64,000 bases of DNA from Pedobacter sp. SYSU D00535 (GCF_017355855.1 NZ_JAFEWD010000004.1:310001-374000); one strand, 5' to 3'. Shown: positions 45,924 through 55,055, numbered from the stretch's first letter. The notes: a model not told the origin generated them from the letters alone. A program made the numbers and translations.

Positions 45924-47741
45924 ATGAAAAAGACATTAATCCAATCATGTGTTGCAGTAGCGTTGCTCGCTACCACCACCTCCTGCGAGAAGTTTCTCGA
46001 TATGCCCTCGCAAACGAAGTTTGACAGCGAGACCCTCTTTACCACAGTCGACAGGGCCGAAATGGCGGTAGTGGGTTGTTATCCTCAGACATTTAACCGC
46101 GAGTTCTATTACCAGCTGGGCATGGGTACCGACGAATGTATGTCTACCGAAGGGGAGACCAATAGTAAGAACCAGATGTCGAACTACGTTTATACTACTT
46201 CGAACATCCCTACATCTACCTATACCGCCATGTACGCGGGAATTGAATACGCGAATGTGGCTATCAAAGGACTCCAGACCATGGAGGTAGTTGCGGAAGC
46301 GGATCGCAAAAAAGTGGACATGCTGCTCGGGGAAGCCTATGCGATCCGGGCCATGAATTACCTGAACGTGCTTCGTTTTTTTGGTGACGTGCCTTATTCC
46401 ACCACTCCGGTTGCTGAGTCTGGCATATTTAGTTCTCCACGGGTAAGCCGTGATGTGATTTATGATGGCTGTATCGAAGATTTGCAGAAAGCGGTGGAGC
46501 TGTTACCCTGGAAAAGCGCTGGCATGGTAAGCACGCCTGAGCGGTTTACCAAAAACGCGGCTTACGGAATGCTCGCCAGGGTAGCACTGTACGCCGCCGG
46601 TCATTCCCTGCGTTGGGACCTGAACACTTATTCCGAATCTTCGGTGAAGATTGCCCAAAGACCTGACGCATCCCGCGTTAAGGAGTTGTATAAGATCGCC
46701 GCTGATGCCTGCAAGGCAGTGATCGATCGGGGAGAGAATAATTTGCTTCCCAAGTTTGAAACGGTATTCCGGGATCTCATTACTGGCAAATACAATAACG
46801 AAACCATGCTGGAGTACGGACAGTGGGGCAATAATAATAACGGCTCGGCGGCCGGATATACCAACGGAATTTTTATCCATACCAGCAGTATGTTTGGTAA
46901 GAGTCAGCCTGCCATGGCGGTGGTGCCCACCTATTGGTACGATTTTGCAGCAAACGACCTTCGCCGCGATGTGACCATTGCCAACTACGGCATCAACAGC
47001 GACAACTCTCGCCTGATGAATTCCTACTCGAGCAATACCATTGGAAAGTTCAGAGCTAATTGGGGCAAAAGCCTGGGCACTGCTATCAACCGCCGGGATA
47101 TTAACTGGCCTGTGCTGCGGTATGCTGACGTGCTGTTGATGTACGCGGAAGCCTTAAACGAATACCATAATGGTCCTACGGCCGAAGCCATCGATGCTTT
47201 TGAGGAGGTGCGGACAAGAGGATTCGGAGGAGATGCTTCTAAAATTGGAACTACACCAACCGACTATCGGGGATTTCGGCAGGCGATTGTAGACGAGCGG
47301 AAGTTTGAGCTGGGCTTTGAGTCCTGGAGAAGAACCGATCTGGCACGCTGGGGTATTTTGTATGAGACCCTTACGGAGACCAAAGCGAAGTTGATCAGGA
47401 TGGCAAAACGGGAAGGTGAATATGCTGATATCGACGGATACCGGGTGTACAAGAAAGAGATTGCCACCAGCTTTGAAGACCCGGTTGTCGCCATCCCTTA
47501 CACCGGATATAAGACAATGTCGAAAGCCGACTCCACGCAAAAGGTAAAAGAAGGTTTTGTGGTGCTGAGAATGCACGGAGCATCACCGCTAAACTCGGTA
47601 GGAATTATGACACCGAATGCGGCTTTCATTAATAACCTGTATCGTGGTCTGGAAAAAGAAAAAGTAGAAATACTGCCTTTAGCCACTACCATGATCGATG
47701 TAAATCCTGCCCTGCGGGACCAGCAACATCCGAAATATTAA
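45924..47741 (+). CDS. SusD/RagB family nutrient-binding outer-membrane lipoprotein
   Basis: The protein has 605 residues from the ATG at 45924. It has a lipoprotein signal (LATTTSCEKFLD, Cys near 22), an N-terminal SusD-like domain (FDSETLFTTVDRAEMAVVGCY) and the RagB C-terminal region with NWPVLRYADVLLMYAEALNE (about 390-410) and VDERKFELGFESWRRTDLARWG (about 450). It forms the lid of the SusC transporter. It is twelve bases after SusC and followed by a terminator, so the operon holds only FecR, SusC and SusD. Confidence 0.93.
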   Translation: MKKTLIQSCVAVALLATTTSCEKFLDMPSQTKFDSETLFTTVDRAEMAVVGCYPQTFNREFYYQLGMGTDECMSTEGETNSKNQMSNYVYTTSNIPTSTYTAMYAGIEYANVAIKGLQTMEVVAEADRKKVDMLLGEAYAIRAMNYLNVLRFFGDVPYSTTPVAESGIFSSPRVSRDVIYDGCIEDLQKAVELLPWKSAGMVSTPERFTKNAAYGMLARVALYAAGHSLRWDLNTYSESSVKIAQRPDASRVKELYKIAADACKAVIDRGENNLLPKFETVFRDLITGKYNNETMLEYGQWGNNNNGSAAGYTNGIFIHTSSMFGKSQPAMAVVPTYWYDFAANDLRRDVTIANYGINSDNSRLMNSYSSNTIGKFRANWGKSLGTAINRRDINWPVLRYADVLLMYAEALNEYHNGPTAEAIDAFEEVRTRGFGGDASKIGTTPTDYRGFRQAIVDERKFELGFESWRRTDLARWGILYETLTETKAKLIRMAKREGEYADIDGYRVYKKEIATSFEDPVVAIPYTGYKTMSKADSTQKVKEGFVVLRMHGASPLNSVGIMTPNAAFINNLYRGLEKEKVEILPLATTMIDVNPALRDQQHPKY

Positions 47742-47762
47742 TTATTCCGGGATCAACACAAC

Positions 47763-47795
47763 AAGCCGAATGCAGCAATGCCTTCGGCTTTTTTT
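47763..47795 (+). terminator. Rho-independent terminator after SusD
   Basis: An 8-bp stem (AAGCCGAA / TTCGGCTT), a 12-base loop and a T run lie 22 bp after the SusD stop. Confidence 0.85.
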
Positions 47796-47807
47796 ATGGA
47801 GATTCCT

Positions 47808-49799
47808 CTACTTTTCCGGGCTAAGGCTCCAGTCGTCCGTGCGGAAGGGAACCGCTGGCAAGCCTTCCTTATTGATCAGGTTGCCATCCGGATTATCGGC
47901 CCAGGCATAACGAACGGCAACAGGTGTCCTGACCTTCCCGGAACTTACGATCACTTCATTTCCAAGGATCATTGCCTCCGCCCAGTAGAACTTCCGGTCG
48001 CTGCCGGCAATGGCAAAACCTTTTAACGGACCAGCTCCCCGAAGGGCAAGGCCGGAGCCGATTTCGCTAAAACGCAGCCTTATCTTATCGCCCTCTATTT
48101 TTTGTTGTTGAAAGAGGGGCCCCGATGATTGCACCGGCTGCTTGTAGACTTTGTTCTTTGCCACTAAAGCCAGCCTTCTGCCTACTTCGTGTTTATTTTT
48201 GGGATGAATATCTCCGGCTTCTCCGATGTCGATAATACAAGCCATCCCCGTATTCGCTTGGGATAGAGCCATCGTTTGCGCTTCCCGAAGTGCCGCCCAG
48301 TTGCTTTCTGCAGGCTCAACTTTGCTAGGCAGGTAGTTAGCGAGTTGCACATACAGAAAGGCCAGATTACCCTGTTTCCACCTGTTTCTCCAGTCTTCCA
48401 TCAACATCGGAAATAGACTACGATAGGCTAGGGGATCTGAAACGTTGTCCTCGCCCTGATACCAAAGAAAGCCCTTTAATCCGTAGGGAATCAGGGGATG
48501 AATCATCGCGTTGTAGAGATAGTTAGGATAACGATGGTAATTGTTAATTTTAGGAATAGCGGGCTCCAGGTCTTTCATGTATTTCCAGTTGCCTGCCAAG
48601 CTGATGTTGGTTTTGCCATCCGTAAGATACATCTGCGAGGCAGGCGGATGGAAGCCGCCGCCGCCCCAAAGAAAGGCCATACGCACAGCAAGTACATTTT
48701 TCCCAGGCTTCAGGTGACCCGGCGGAATCCTGTAGCGGTGTGAAAGATTAGCGTTCCAAACGTTTCTACTGATCTCGTGACCGTTTATGTAGAGCGAATA
48801 ATTCATTTCCGGACGCCCCAGTTCTACATGCAGCTCTTTTCCGGCCATGCCTTCCGGCAGTTCAAACGTTTTTCGCATCCAGACCATGCCTTCGTAGAAG
48901 GGGATAGGCCAGTCTTTCAGCGTATTGGGCATAGGGAGTTCGGGCCATTCTGAATCGTCAAAACTTACTTGTGGGATCGTTTTATCCCTGAGGTTTTTAG
49001 GATGGTAAACAATGTCCCAAAAGCGGATCAGATCCAGGCTGTCTTTTATAAAATGCTTCTCCGTCACCGAGTCGTTTTGAAGGACGATCTTTCTGCTTGA
49101 CTCTGATCTGAGTAATTGTTCTCTGCTCGTCCAGGCCTCCACGGGAGTACCACCCCAGGTCGACTGAATAATCCCGATAGGTATCTTCAAATCGGCCTGA
49201 ATCGATTTGGCAAAATAGTACGCTACGGCTGAGGCAGTTTTTACATGCACAGAATCCATAGCCTTCCAGGAGCCTCCTTTCACATCCTCCTTTACTTGCA
49301 CGCTTTTGTCGTGCGGGACGATGAAAAAACGTATGTTCGGGTAGTTAGCGGCTTTAATTTCTGAGCCTGCATTCATTGATTGCTGCACCTGCCATTCTAT
49401 GTTCGACTGACCAGAAGCGAGCCACGCATCGCCAATTAATACCTCTTCAAATCGGATAGCAGGTACGGGCTGGCTTCCTTCATAAACGGTCATCACATAC
49501 GGCCCCCCGGCTTTCATTGCTGGCAGCTGAAGCTTCCATTTACCGTCTGGTCCCGCCACTGCCTTAACCCGGTTTTTTCCCAGCTCTACCACGACCTGAC
49601 TCCCTGGCGCTGCGCTTCCCCAAACCGGAATATCGGCTTCCCTTTGCAGTACCATTCCTTGCCCAAATAGTTTCGGGAGCTGTACCTGCGCATGAGTTTG
49701 GACAGATAGCAGAAGCAGCAGCATGCTGAGCGCTACAGGCAAGTAGAATTGCTGTTTAGCTAGCTTCATGAAACGGATAACTAATTTTTTTAAATCCAT
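47808..49799 (-). CDS. Secreted sialate O-acetylesterase (SGNH family)
   Basis: The 663-residue protein has a membrane-type leader (about 15-38) then the family core. It has KLFGQGMVLQREADIPVWG at the N terminus, the Ser nucleophile in ASGQSNIEW (about 128-136) and the catalytic His in DIHPKNKHEVG (about 545-555). A galactose-binding-like beta insert lies at about 270-400. The enzyme removes acetyl groups from sialic acids or other acetylated sugars and fits the neighbouring SusCD locus, though it is convergent with it. The exact substrate is unknown. Confidence 0.88.
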   Translation of the reverse strand: MDLKKLVIRFMKLAKQQFYLPVALSMLLLLLSVQTHAQVQLPKLFGQGMVLQREADIPVWGSAAPGSQVVVELGKNRVKAVAGPDGKWKLQLPAMKAGGPYVMTVYEGSQPVPAIRFEEVLIGDAWLASGQSNIEWQVQQSMNAGSEIKAANYPNIRFFIVPHDKSVQVKEDVKGGSWKAMDSVHVKTASAVAYYFAKSIQADLKIPIGIIQSTWGGTPVEAWTSREQLLRSESSRKIVLQNDSVTEKHFIKDSLDLIRFWDIVYHPKNLRDKTIPQVSFDDSEWPELPMPNTLKDWPIPFYEGMVWMRKTFELPEGMAGKELHVELGRPEMNYSLYINGHEISRNVWNANLSHRYRIPPGHLKPGKNVLAVRMAFLWGGGGFHPPASQMYLTDGKTNISLAGNWKYMKDLEPAIPKINNYHRYPNYLYNAMIHPLIPYGLKGFLWYQGEDNVSDPLAYRSLFPMLMEDWRNRWKQGNLAFLYVQLANYLPSKVEPAESNWAALREAQTMALSQANTGMACIIDIGEAGDIHPKNKHEVGRRLALVAKNKVYKQPVQSSGPLFQQQKIEGDKIRLRFSEIGSGLALRGAGPLKGFAIAGSDRKFYWAEAMILGNEVIVSSGKVRTPVAVRYAWADNPDGNLINKEGLPAVPFRTDDWSLSPEK

Positions 49800-49835
49800 A
49801 GATTACACTTTTTAGTGGAAGCAGGGCTTCTGCTG

Positions 49836-50393
49836 TCAGGCAGGATTAGTCGTCGGCTCATAATATAGGGTTACTGCCCCACTACGAAAGGTTTTCGTCT
49901 TTATAAGGCTGAAACTAGTCCTGTTATGTACGTTCTCAAATAATGGCAATCCGCGTCCGGCAATAACCGGGTGAATGCAGAGCTGAAATTCATCAATGAG
50001 ATTAAGGTTCATCAATTGAATGATTAAACTCCGACTACCCACTAGAATATCTTTACCCGCTTGCTGTTTGAGTTCCGAAACTTCCTGTTCCAGCGATCGG
50101 CTGGCCAGCGTCGCAGTTTCCCACTCTACATCCGCTAAGGTACGGGAAAATACAATTTTTGGTAGTTGGTCCATTTTCACTGCGAATTCGTCTGTTGCTT
50201 TGTTTCCTGTGGGATTCTCCACCACCGTTTGCCAGTACTTCATGAGCTGGAAAGTGATTCGCCCATACAGGACAACGCCTGAATTAGCTAAGAGATCAGC
50301 ATAATGTTGATGTATTTCGTCATCCGGACTTACTGCTGTATGATCGCTAAACCCATCAAGCGTCATGTTGATTCCTGCAATTAGCTTTCTCAT
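49836..50393 (-). CDS. Dihydrofolate reductase-fold protein
   Basis: The 185-residue RibD-C/DHFR-like protein carries the opening MRKLIAGINMTLDGFSDHTAV, GVVLYGRITFQLM (about 33-45) and the closing LIDEFQLCIHPVIAGRGLPLFE block. It is probably an NADPH-dependent reductase of unknown substrate. A close relative is the next gene (50474), so a tandem duplication is likely. Confidence 0.85.
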   Translation of the reverse strand: MRKLIAGINMTLDGFSDHTAVSPDDEIHQHYADLLANSGVVLYGRITFQLMKYWQTVVENPTGNKATDEFAVKMDQLPKIVFSRTLADVEWETATLASRSLEQEVSELKQQAGKDILVGSRSLIIQLMNLNLIDEFQLCIHPVIAGRGLPLFENVHNRTSFSLIKTKTFRSGAVTLYYEPTTNPA

Positions 50394-50473
50394 ATATTAG
50401 GTTTTAATGGTTCTATAGCATAAGCTTAGGCTTTTTCTGCTGTTTCAATTGATGTAATTGCAAACCTTGGTTC

Positions 50474-51046
50474 TTATTGGCTGTCTACGATGTAATTCAG
50501 TTCCGTTACGCCGGAAGTAAACTGCCGGGTACTGAGAAGTTTTAGATTCACTTTCTCATTGATGTCGGCAAACAATGGAATTCCCCGCCCAAGAATAATT
50601 GGATTCATAAATAGCCAGTAGCCGTCAATTAAATTCTGTTGCATCAGCGAATGTGTGGCTGTCGGGCTGCCAAAAAGCAAGATGTCCTGACCTGGCCGCT
50701 GCTTTATCTCATTTATCCTGTCGGAGAGCTTATCGTTAATGACTTCTATGTTCGTCAATCCAGCTTCGCTCATCGTTTTCGACAAGACGATTTTATGAAC
50801 CTGGCTGTACCATTTCGAATGTTCGATATCGTGCTTCGTTGCGGTAGGCTGGTCAGCTGCGGTGGGCCAGTAGCTTTCCATCATCTGATAGGTTACCCGT
50901 CCGTATAATGCGGTGTCGCCTTCACTTATCCGCTTCCCAACAAAATCAAAAATTTCTTCGTCAACTTTAATCCAGTCCATTTCGCCATTTGGGCCGGCAA
51001 CAAAACCGTCCAGCGATACGTGCATGAAGGAGATTATTTTTCTCAT
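50474..51046 (-). CDS. Dihydrofolate reductase-fold protein
   Basis: The 190-residue paralogue of the neighbouring gene shows the same blocks: SFMHVSLDGFVAGPNGEMDW, DTALYGRVTYQMM (about 43-55) and LIDGYWLFMNPIILGRGIPLF. It has its own 80-bp upstream gap and is separated from the copy at 49836 by 80 bp. The substrate is unknown. Confidence 0.85.
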   Translation of the reverse strand: MRKIISFMHVSLDGFVAGPNGEMDWIKVDEEIFDFVGKRISEGDTALYGRVTYQMMESYWPTAADQPTATKHDIEHSKWYSQVHKIVLSKTMSEAGLTNIEVINDKLSDRINEIKQRPGQDILLFGSPTATHSLMQQNLIDGYWLFMNPIILGRGIPLFADINEKVNLKLLSTRQFTSGVTELNYIVDSQ

Positions 51047-51212
51047 TTTTCGTAATCTTTAGGTCTCAAAGTTGCCTGTTTAGGTGCAGGTAAAAAGAGT
51101 GTAAACGCGACGTTTTACCGGGTGATTCGCGGCAAGATCACCACTGGACGAGATGTCAGCCCTGATCTTCCACCGCTAAGACCAGATCCCTGTTGTTCTC
51201 TACGCCTGTTTT

Positions 51213-51641
51213 TTAGTAGTCTTCTTCCGGTAAGAGATCCGGATTGTAAACGATCTCCCAAAGATGACCGTCAGGATCTTGAAAATAACCTGCATAACCA
51301 CCCCAAAAAGTATCCGTAGCAGGTTTAATGATTTTGGCTCCCGCCTTTTCGGCAAGATCCATTACCGCATTTACTTCTTCTTTGCTCGTCAGATTGTGGC
51401 CAATAGTAAACTCTAACGAAGAAGGAGCTTGTAGAGGAATACCAGTGTCATTCGCTATACTTTTTCTTGGCCAGAGCGCTAACTTCAAGCCGCTTTGTAA
51501 ATCGAAAAATGCGACCGCACCGTGTTCAAATTCCTTCCCGATAATTCCTTCGGTTGTTAATCCTAGTCCGTTTTGATAAAACTCAACCGACTTCTCCAGA
51601 TCCGCCACGCCTAATGTGAGTACTGAAATTCTTGGTTTCAT
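51213..51641 (-). CDS. VOC family (glyoxalase/bleomycin-resistance type) protein
   Basis: The 142-residue protein has two beta-alpha-beta-beta-beta modules: RISVLTLGVADLEKSVEFYQNGLGL at the N terminus and FWGGYAGYFQDPDGHLWEIVYNP near 112-134. The second contains the His and Glu metal ligands of the second half site. The fold covers lactoylglutathione lyases, dioxygenases and drug-binding proteins, and the function cannot be fixed. It is the last ordinary gene before the cassette array. Confidence 0.87.
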   Translation of the reverse strand: MKPRISVLTLGVADLEKSVEFYQNGLGLTTEGIIGKEFEHGAVAFFDLQSGLKLALWPRKSIANDTGIPLQAPSSLEFTIGHNLTSKEEVNAVMDLAEKAGAKIIKPATDTFWGGYAGYFQDPDGHLWEIVYNPDLLPEEDY

Positions 51642-51872
51642 ATTTTCCAGGTCTAATTTAACGGTTTATAAGGTAGGGACATTTATTAAGTTAACTTATA
51701 AGTGTATCGATCGCTGTTTGTCGCGCATCTGCAACTATTACTATGTCCTTCAGTAGGTCCATTGTCAATTTACCTTGTCTGCGTCCGTTGAAATTACCGT
51801 CGACGGTTAGTATATAACCAGCGAGGCCGTCGGCCGAGGCTTAATGTTTCTACAATGTTTAGGGGCTGTTTT
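51642..51872. other. Junction between chromosome and cassette array, possible attC remnant
   Basis: There is no gene in this 231-bp stretch. At 51801-51866 an ACGGTTAG motif and a GTTTAGGGG motif sit about 55 bp apart in the order expected of an attC. However, the long palindromic arms are missing (only GGCC/GGCC and GGTTA/TAACC mini-hairpins remain), and the core does not match the start of the adjoining cassette. I read it as the eroded distal end of the array. Confidence 0.3.
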
Positions 51873-52529
51873 TTATTTATTTAGATAATGTTCTACCTCT
51901 TGTAGTTTGAAGGAAACCGAAGTCCCGCCAACAGCAAGACAAGCACTTGGAAGCCCAAACTCTACCTTAAAAAAAATTTGGTCCGTTTCAAAGCCAATTC
52001 TTAATTCATCCATTTCATAATCACGGATTGGTTCTGCCCCCTCTAAGCATTCTTTATTTTCAGGGTCTTCTAAGAGCTTCAGATACTCAGTCTTTATTTT
52101 TTGGTTTATTTGTTTGAGCAAGTCGCTTTGTTTTTGGTTGAAGAGCGCTGAATTTGCGATCTTCTTATATCTACCTGCCTCTAATTTATAGAGGTCATTT
52201 TCATAGCTATAGCGGCCCTTGAAATCAGGTGTACCAGTCGAGATGGTTCGGTAATTCTTATATGAACAGGTTTTGATGATTATCGGGTCTTCAGATTCAG
52301 GATTCTTTTCCTCTTTCTCTTCGCAAACCGCCGTAAAGCTAGAAGGCTTTGGCTCATCCCCAATCTGTTTTTCTTCCGCTATCTTTTCTTCGCTGATTTT
52401 TTCCTCTGTCGGGGGTGGAGTCGTTTGTGTACTGATTGTTGCCTCTGCTGGTGCTGATTTGCTATCTCCGCAGTTTGTTAAAAGGAATGAAGATGCAATT
52501 GCAATTAATATTCTCTGATAGTTTTTCAT
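51873..52529 (-). CDS. Lipoprotein of unknown function, terminal cassette
   Basis: The 218-residue protein has a lipoprotein signal (ASSFLLTNCGDSKS, Cys near 20) and a Glu/Lys/Thr-rich linker (about 25-65). A globular part contains YKNYRTISTGTPDFKGRYSYENDLYKLEAGRYKK-type sequence and a C-terminal strand set. No family recognised. It is the most distal cassette; its downstream attC is lost or unrecognisable, while the next attC (52567) lies upstream of its start. Confidence 0.7.
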   Translation of the reverse strand: MKNYQRILIAIASSFLLTNCGDSKSAPAEATISTQTTPPPTEEKISEEKIAEEKQIGDEPKPSSFTAVCEEKEEKNPESEDPIIIKTCSYKNYRTISTGTPDFKGRYSYENDLYKLEAGRYKKIANSALFNQKQSDLLKQINQKIKTEYLKLLEDPENKECLEGAEPIRDYEMDELRIGFETDQIFFKVEFGLPSACLAVGGTSVSFKLQEVEHYLNK

Positions 52530-52566
52530 CTTACTTGAAGGTGAATTTAGTCTTCTTGAACTTGTC

Positions 52567-52694
52567 TTAATGTTAAGGCTTTGCGAAGATGGCGGATAGA
52601 AAGCACGTCATTGTCGCTTGCCACAATACTAAGTTAAATGTAGAAGATTGAGATGAACATACCCAGCCATTTTTGCAAAGGTGATGTTACCAGC
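52567..52694 (-). repeat. attC site (belongs to an empty cassette)
   Basis: The palindromic arms pair GGCTTTGCGAAGATGG with CCATTTTTGCAAAG, with core motifs TTAATGTTAAGG on the left and GTTACCAGC on the right. The R' side has ATT instead of GTT, so it may be poorly active. It is close in sequence to the attC at 61084. Confidence 0.75.
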
Positions 52695-52710
52695 TGCTTT
52701 TCTTTCAAAA

Positions 52711-52841
52711 TGAACGTTTTGGAGATTTGCGATGGGCGGGATCTTCAGTATTAATGTTTATCGAAGCACTGAACTTATCGCATACGCGAAGCCGTCTGTA
52801 GGGAACGTAACCCCGACTATTGCAAATGTGCTGTTATGGAC
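52711..52841 (-). repeat. attC site of the cassette at 52882-53319
   Basis: The arms ATTTGCGATGGGCGGG and CCCCGACTATTGCAAAT pair well. The right core GTTATGGAC matches the cassette start GTTATAGCC at 7 of 9 positions. A second GTTATGCG motif lies at 52881-52888, overlapping the stop codon of the gene. Bases 52842-52889 may therefore be leftover from another recombination event. Only about 16 bp separate this attC from the previous one. Confidence 0.75.
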
Positions 52842-52881
52842 GGTGCTTTCCGGGACGTATCCATTCGTTTTATCGAGTTTG

Positions 52882-53319
52882 TTATGCGTATTCAGTTTTT
52901 GTTCTATTAGGTTTTAACAATATGATTGCTATAAAGATTGAACATAAAATGCATATGATGTCTGCCATGATTACAAAAGCTTCTTGATTTTTTGCTACCC
53001 AGAAAAAATAATTTGTCTGCCAAATGACGGTGTAAATAGTTAATAAAAGCAAAACTCCGCGAGGTATTTTGTTGTCTACCCACTTTGGAATCTTAAGTAG
53101 ATGTCTGTGGAAAAATAATCGCCTGCAAAATTGTATTATTGTTGTAGTGGCAATAGTCAGTGTCACCAGAGCCGGAAACATGTAATTAGAAAACGTTAGC
53201 GCGCTAACAGGTGTCTGAGTAAAACAATCAAAGAAAACCAGTAATCCTTTAGTGGAAACAGAAAAAGCAACAAGTGAAATTAGTGTTACTGATCCAAGTA
53301 TTTCAAATGTTCTGCCCAT
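52882..53319 (-). CDS. Four-helix membrane protein, cassette-encoded
   Basis: The 145-residue protein has four hydrophobic helices near 8-30, 46-66, 86-106 and 114-135, with short loops and a basic segment RRLFFHRHLLKIPKW after helix 2. No family recognised. Its stop codon lies inside a GCATAAC core-like motif, as is common for cassette genes that end in their recombination site. Confidence 0.7.
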   Translation of the reverse strand: MGRTFEILGSVTLISLVAFSVSTKGLLVFFDCFTQTPVSALTFSNYMFPALVTLTIATTTIIQFCRRLFFHRHLLKIPKWVDNKIPRGVLLLLTIYTVIWQTNYFFWVAKNQEAFVIMADIICILCSIFIAIILLKPNRTKTEYA

Positions 53320-53379
53320 AAATAATTCTGGCTGTCACTTACTTTAATGTATCAAAATTCGTTGTCGTCTTTAAGCCTT

Positions 53380-53509
53380 GGCTATAACGGTTAGTGTTGA
53401 TACGGTGCCTGGTTGGTAGCACTTCCGTATCGAGCTCCACTAAAGTAACTAAAAAGCAGAGAACTTTGAGAACCACGTCAACTGGGCATGATTTGAATCG
53501 GTATTAGAT
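53380..53509 (-). repeat. attC site of the cassette at 53515-54069
   Basis: The left core is CTATAACGGTTAG, with arms around TGCCTGGTTG / CAACTGGGCA. The right core GTATTAGATGTAATTT matches the own-cassette start ATATTAGGTGTAATTT at 14 of 16 bases. The loop carries AGCACTTCCGT and an AAAAAGCAGA block shared with the attCs at 62783 and 63509. Confidence 0.8.
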
Positions 53510-53514
53510 GTAAT

Positions 53515-54069
53515 TTATCTGTTTTTTAACATTTTATCTGTTTCAGCCTTGGCTTTCCAGCAAGCAATGTCGCTTCCAACCGCAATAGTTTCAGGTGCAA
53601 TATTGCTTTCAATGCCGTCGACACTAGTTTCAACTAATCCGTCTCGTAAGTTAGTCATGTAATACCAGTCTCTTGGCTTGTTAACTAACTTAAAGATATA
53701 AGTTCTAAAACTGAAAGTTGCCTTTACTGAAACTCTATTCAAGATTGCTTTTGTGTCAACATCTGTAAAACTAACAACTGTGTCTACGGATATTTTGCAA
53801 TCTATTTGATAAAACTCACGTAGACTGCCAGTGTTTCTCTTCCATTTTTTCAATGATGTCGTTCGCTCTTTTTGAAAAGAAAATTTGAATTCCGATAAGT
53901 CTATGCTCTTAAACCTCTCAAATTGTCGAAGCTGTGCATTCCCAGTATAATTCTCTACCTTCAATATCCGCTTATCCCGTTCAATATCTTCTTTGAAGTC
54001 AAATGAATTATCTGTCGGCTGAAAAGTCGATAATAGCAGAAATAATATTATCAGATTGAATGTAGCCAC
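53515..54069 (-). CDS. Secreted protein of unknown function, cassette-encoded
   Basis: The 184-residue protein starts at a GTG (54069), the only start available because an in-frame stop lies 12 bases before it and the next Met is deep in the protein. It has a hydrophobic leader of about 15 residues (FNLIILFLLLSTF), so it is probably periplasmic or surface-bound. The rest is charged and beta-rich (VSVKATFSFRTYIFKLVN). Family unknown. It ends five bases before its attC. Confidence 0.65.
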   Translation of the reverse strand: MATFNLIILFLLLSTFQPTDNSFDFKEDIERDKRILKVENYTGNAQLRQFERFKSIDLSEFKFSFQKERTTSLKKWKRNTGSLREFYQIDCKISVDTVVSFTDVDTKAILNRVSVKATFSFRTYIFKLVNKPRDWYYMTNLRDGLVETSVDGIESNIAPETIAVGSDIACWKAKAETDKMLKNR

Positions 54070-54080
54070 TGGGTTTCTTT

Positions 54081-54223
54081 AAATTACACCTAATATTAAA
54101 GCATTGCTGTCAGGCGTGGCATTGGCAGCAGTGCAAACCGGTAAAGATAATCAGATGCCTTGTTATTCGTCAGCTACATAGTTCCATTCCTGCCACGCTT
54201 GCAGCAATGGTATAGGTAGGCAC
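54081..54223 (-). repeat. attC site of the cassette at 54236-54940 (diverged cores)
   Basis: The arms are strong: GCATTGCTGTCAGGCGTGGCA pairs with TGCCACGCTTGCAGCAATGG. The cores have lost the invariant triplets (right core GGTATAGGTAGGC). They still resemble the start of its own cassette (ATTATAACTAGGC) at about nine of thirteen bases. It was probably an active attC once. Confidence 0.7.
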
Positions 54224-54235
54224 TTTTGATTTTTC

Positions 54236-54940
54236 CTAAAGAGTTCCACCTTCCGGCCAGTTTTTCCAATGAGTATTTGGTGTATGAGTTGGTCTATAAG
54301 CTGCAATGCTTCCAGTTTTCAAAACTTCAGCTATTTGCTTAAAAGTCTCGTTTTCGCTGGGTAACTCACCATTAACAACGTCTGGATGAAACCAGTCATG
54401 AAGTTCTATTATTCTCGGAAGGTCGTTTGGAACTCTTTCACGTATTTCAGTTTCGGTCGCAACAAGTTTCTCGTGATGTAACGCGTCAAGCAATCTAAGG
54501 AACTCAAACGCATTTATCCTTATTTCATCCTCAATGTCAATTCCTGAAGATTTGTATTGATTTCTATCTTGAATGAGAGGCATAAGGCTTCCTCTTAACT
54601 TAAAACTATCACAGTCTGGATTAAGGTAAAAGCTTTCCTCGTCGTCAAAAGTGCTACAATCATCAGCATCGTCTGTCAGGTAAAGGAAATTTTCATTTCG
54701 GGTGCCTGGTTCGTAGCTCAAACAATTTCCATAGACATGCAAGCAATTTGTAATTCCATTATGTCCACCACCTCGATAACTAAAACCAATAGCTTCTATA
54801 ACAATTACCCAGCGTTTGTCATCTCGATAAGCGGTAAGTTTCGTACCTGCTGGATATACGTAGCCATTATCCAACATTGGAAACGTAAATTCAGAATTGC
54901 ATTTGTCTAACTGGTCTAAAATTTCTTCGCTCTTAATCAT
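54236..54940 (-). CDS. Conserved hypothetical protein (DUF7003-like), cassette-encoded
   Basis: The 234-residue soluble acidic protein ends in a striking block, LHDWFHPDVVNGELPSENETF and then PNTHWKNWPEGGTL, which I associate with conserved bacterial hypotheticals (DUF7003-type; label uncertain). The first half is beta-rich with YPAGTKLTAYRD and FSYRGGGHNG. No catalytic motif is known. It is a single gene between two attC sites. Confidence 0.7.
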   Translation of the reverse strand: MIKSEEILDQLDKCNSEFTFPMLDNGYVYPAGTKLTAYRDDKRWVIVIEAIGFSYRGGGHNGITNCLHVYGNCLSYEPGTRNENFLYLTDDADDCSTFDDEESFYLNPDCDSFKLRGSLMPLIQDRNQYKSSGIDIEDEIRINAFEFLRLLDALHHEKLVATETEIRERVPNDLPRIIELHDWFHPDVVNGELPSENETFKQIAEVLKTGSIAAYRPTHTPNTHWKNWPEGGTL

Positions 54941-54954
54941 TTAGGTGTTACATT

Positions 54955-55045
54955 GGCCTAGTTATAATGGGCAAATATAAAAGCAGTAGCAGTTTGGAAG
55001 AAATATCCTTTCAAACCGCTATTGCTTTTATACAGTGTTAGCAAC
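54955..55045 (-). repeat. attC site, short type, after the four-gene cassette
   Basis: This is a compact palindrome: AAAGCAGTAGCAGTTTGGAA pairs with TTTCAAACCGCTATTGCTTT around a small loop. The left core region is CTAGTTATAAT and the right core GTTAGCAAC. At about 90 bp it is the shortest site in the array. Its right core does not match the start of the cassette it closes (GTTACTTGC), unlike most others. Confidence 0.7.
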
Positions 55046-55055
55046 TTTTCTTTAT

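Noticed and set aside
49836..51641. Extending the integron array left over the DHFR-fold and VOC genes
   Set aside because: No attC palindromes separate these genes, although they share the minus-strand direction.
51642..51800. A further attC between the VOC gene and the array
   Set aside because: TTAACGGTTTATAAG near 51658 looks like a core, but no partner arm or second core follows at a suitable distance.
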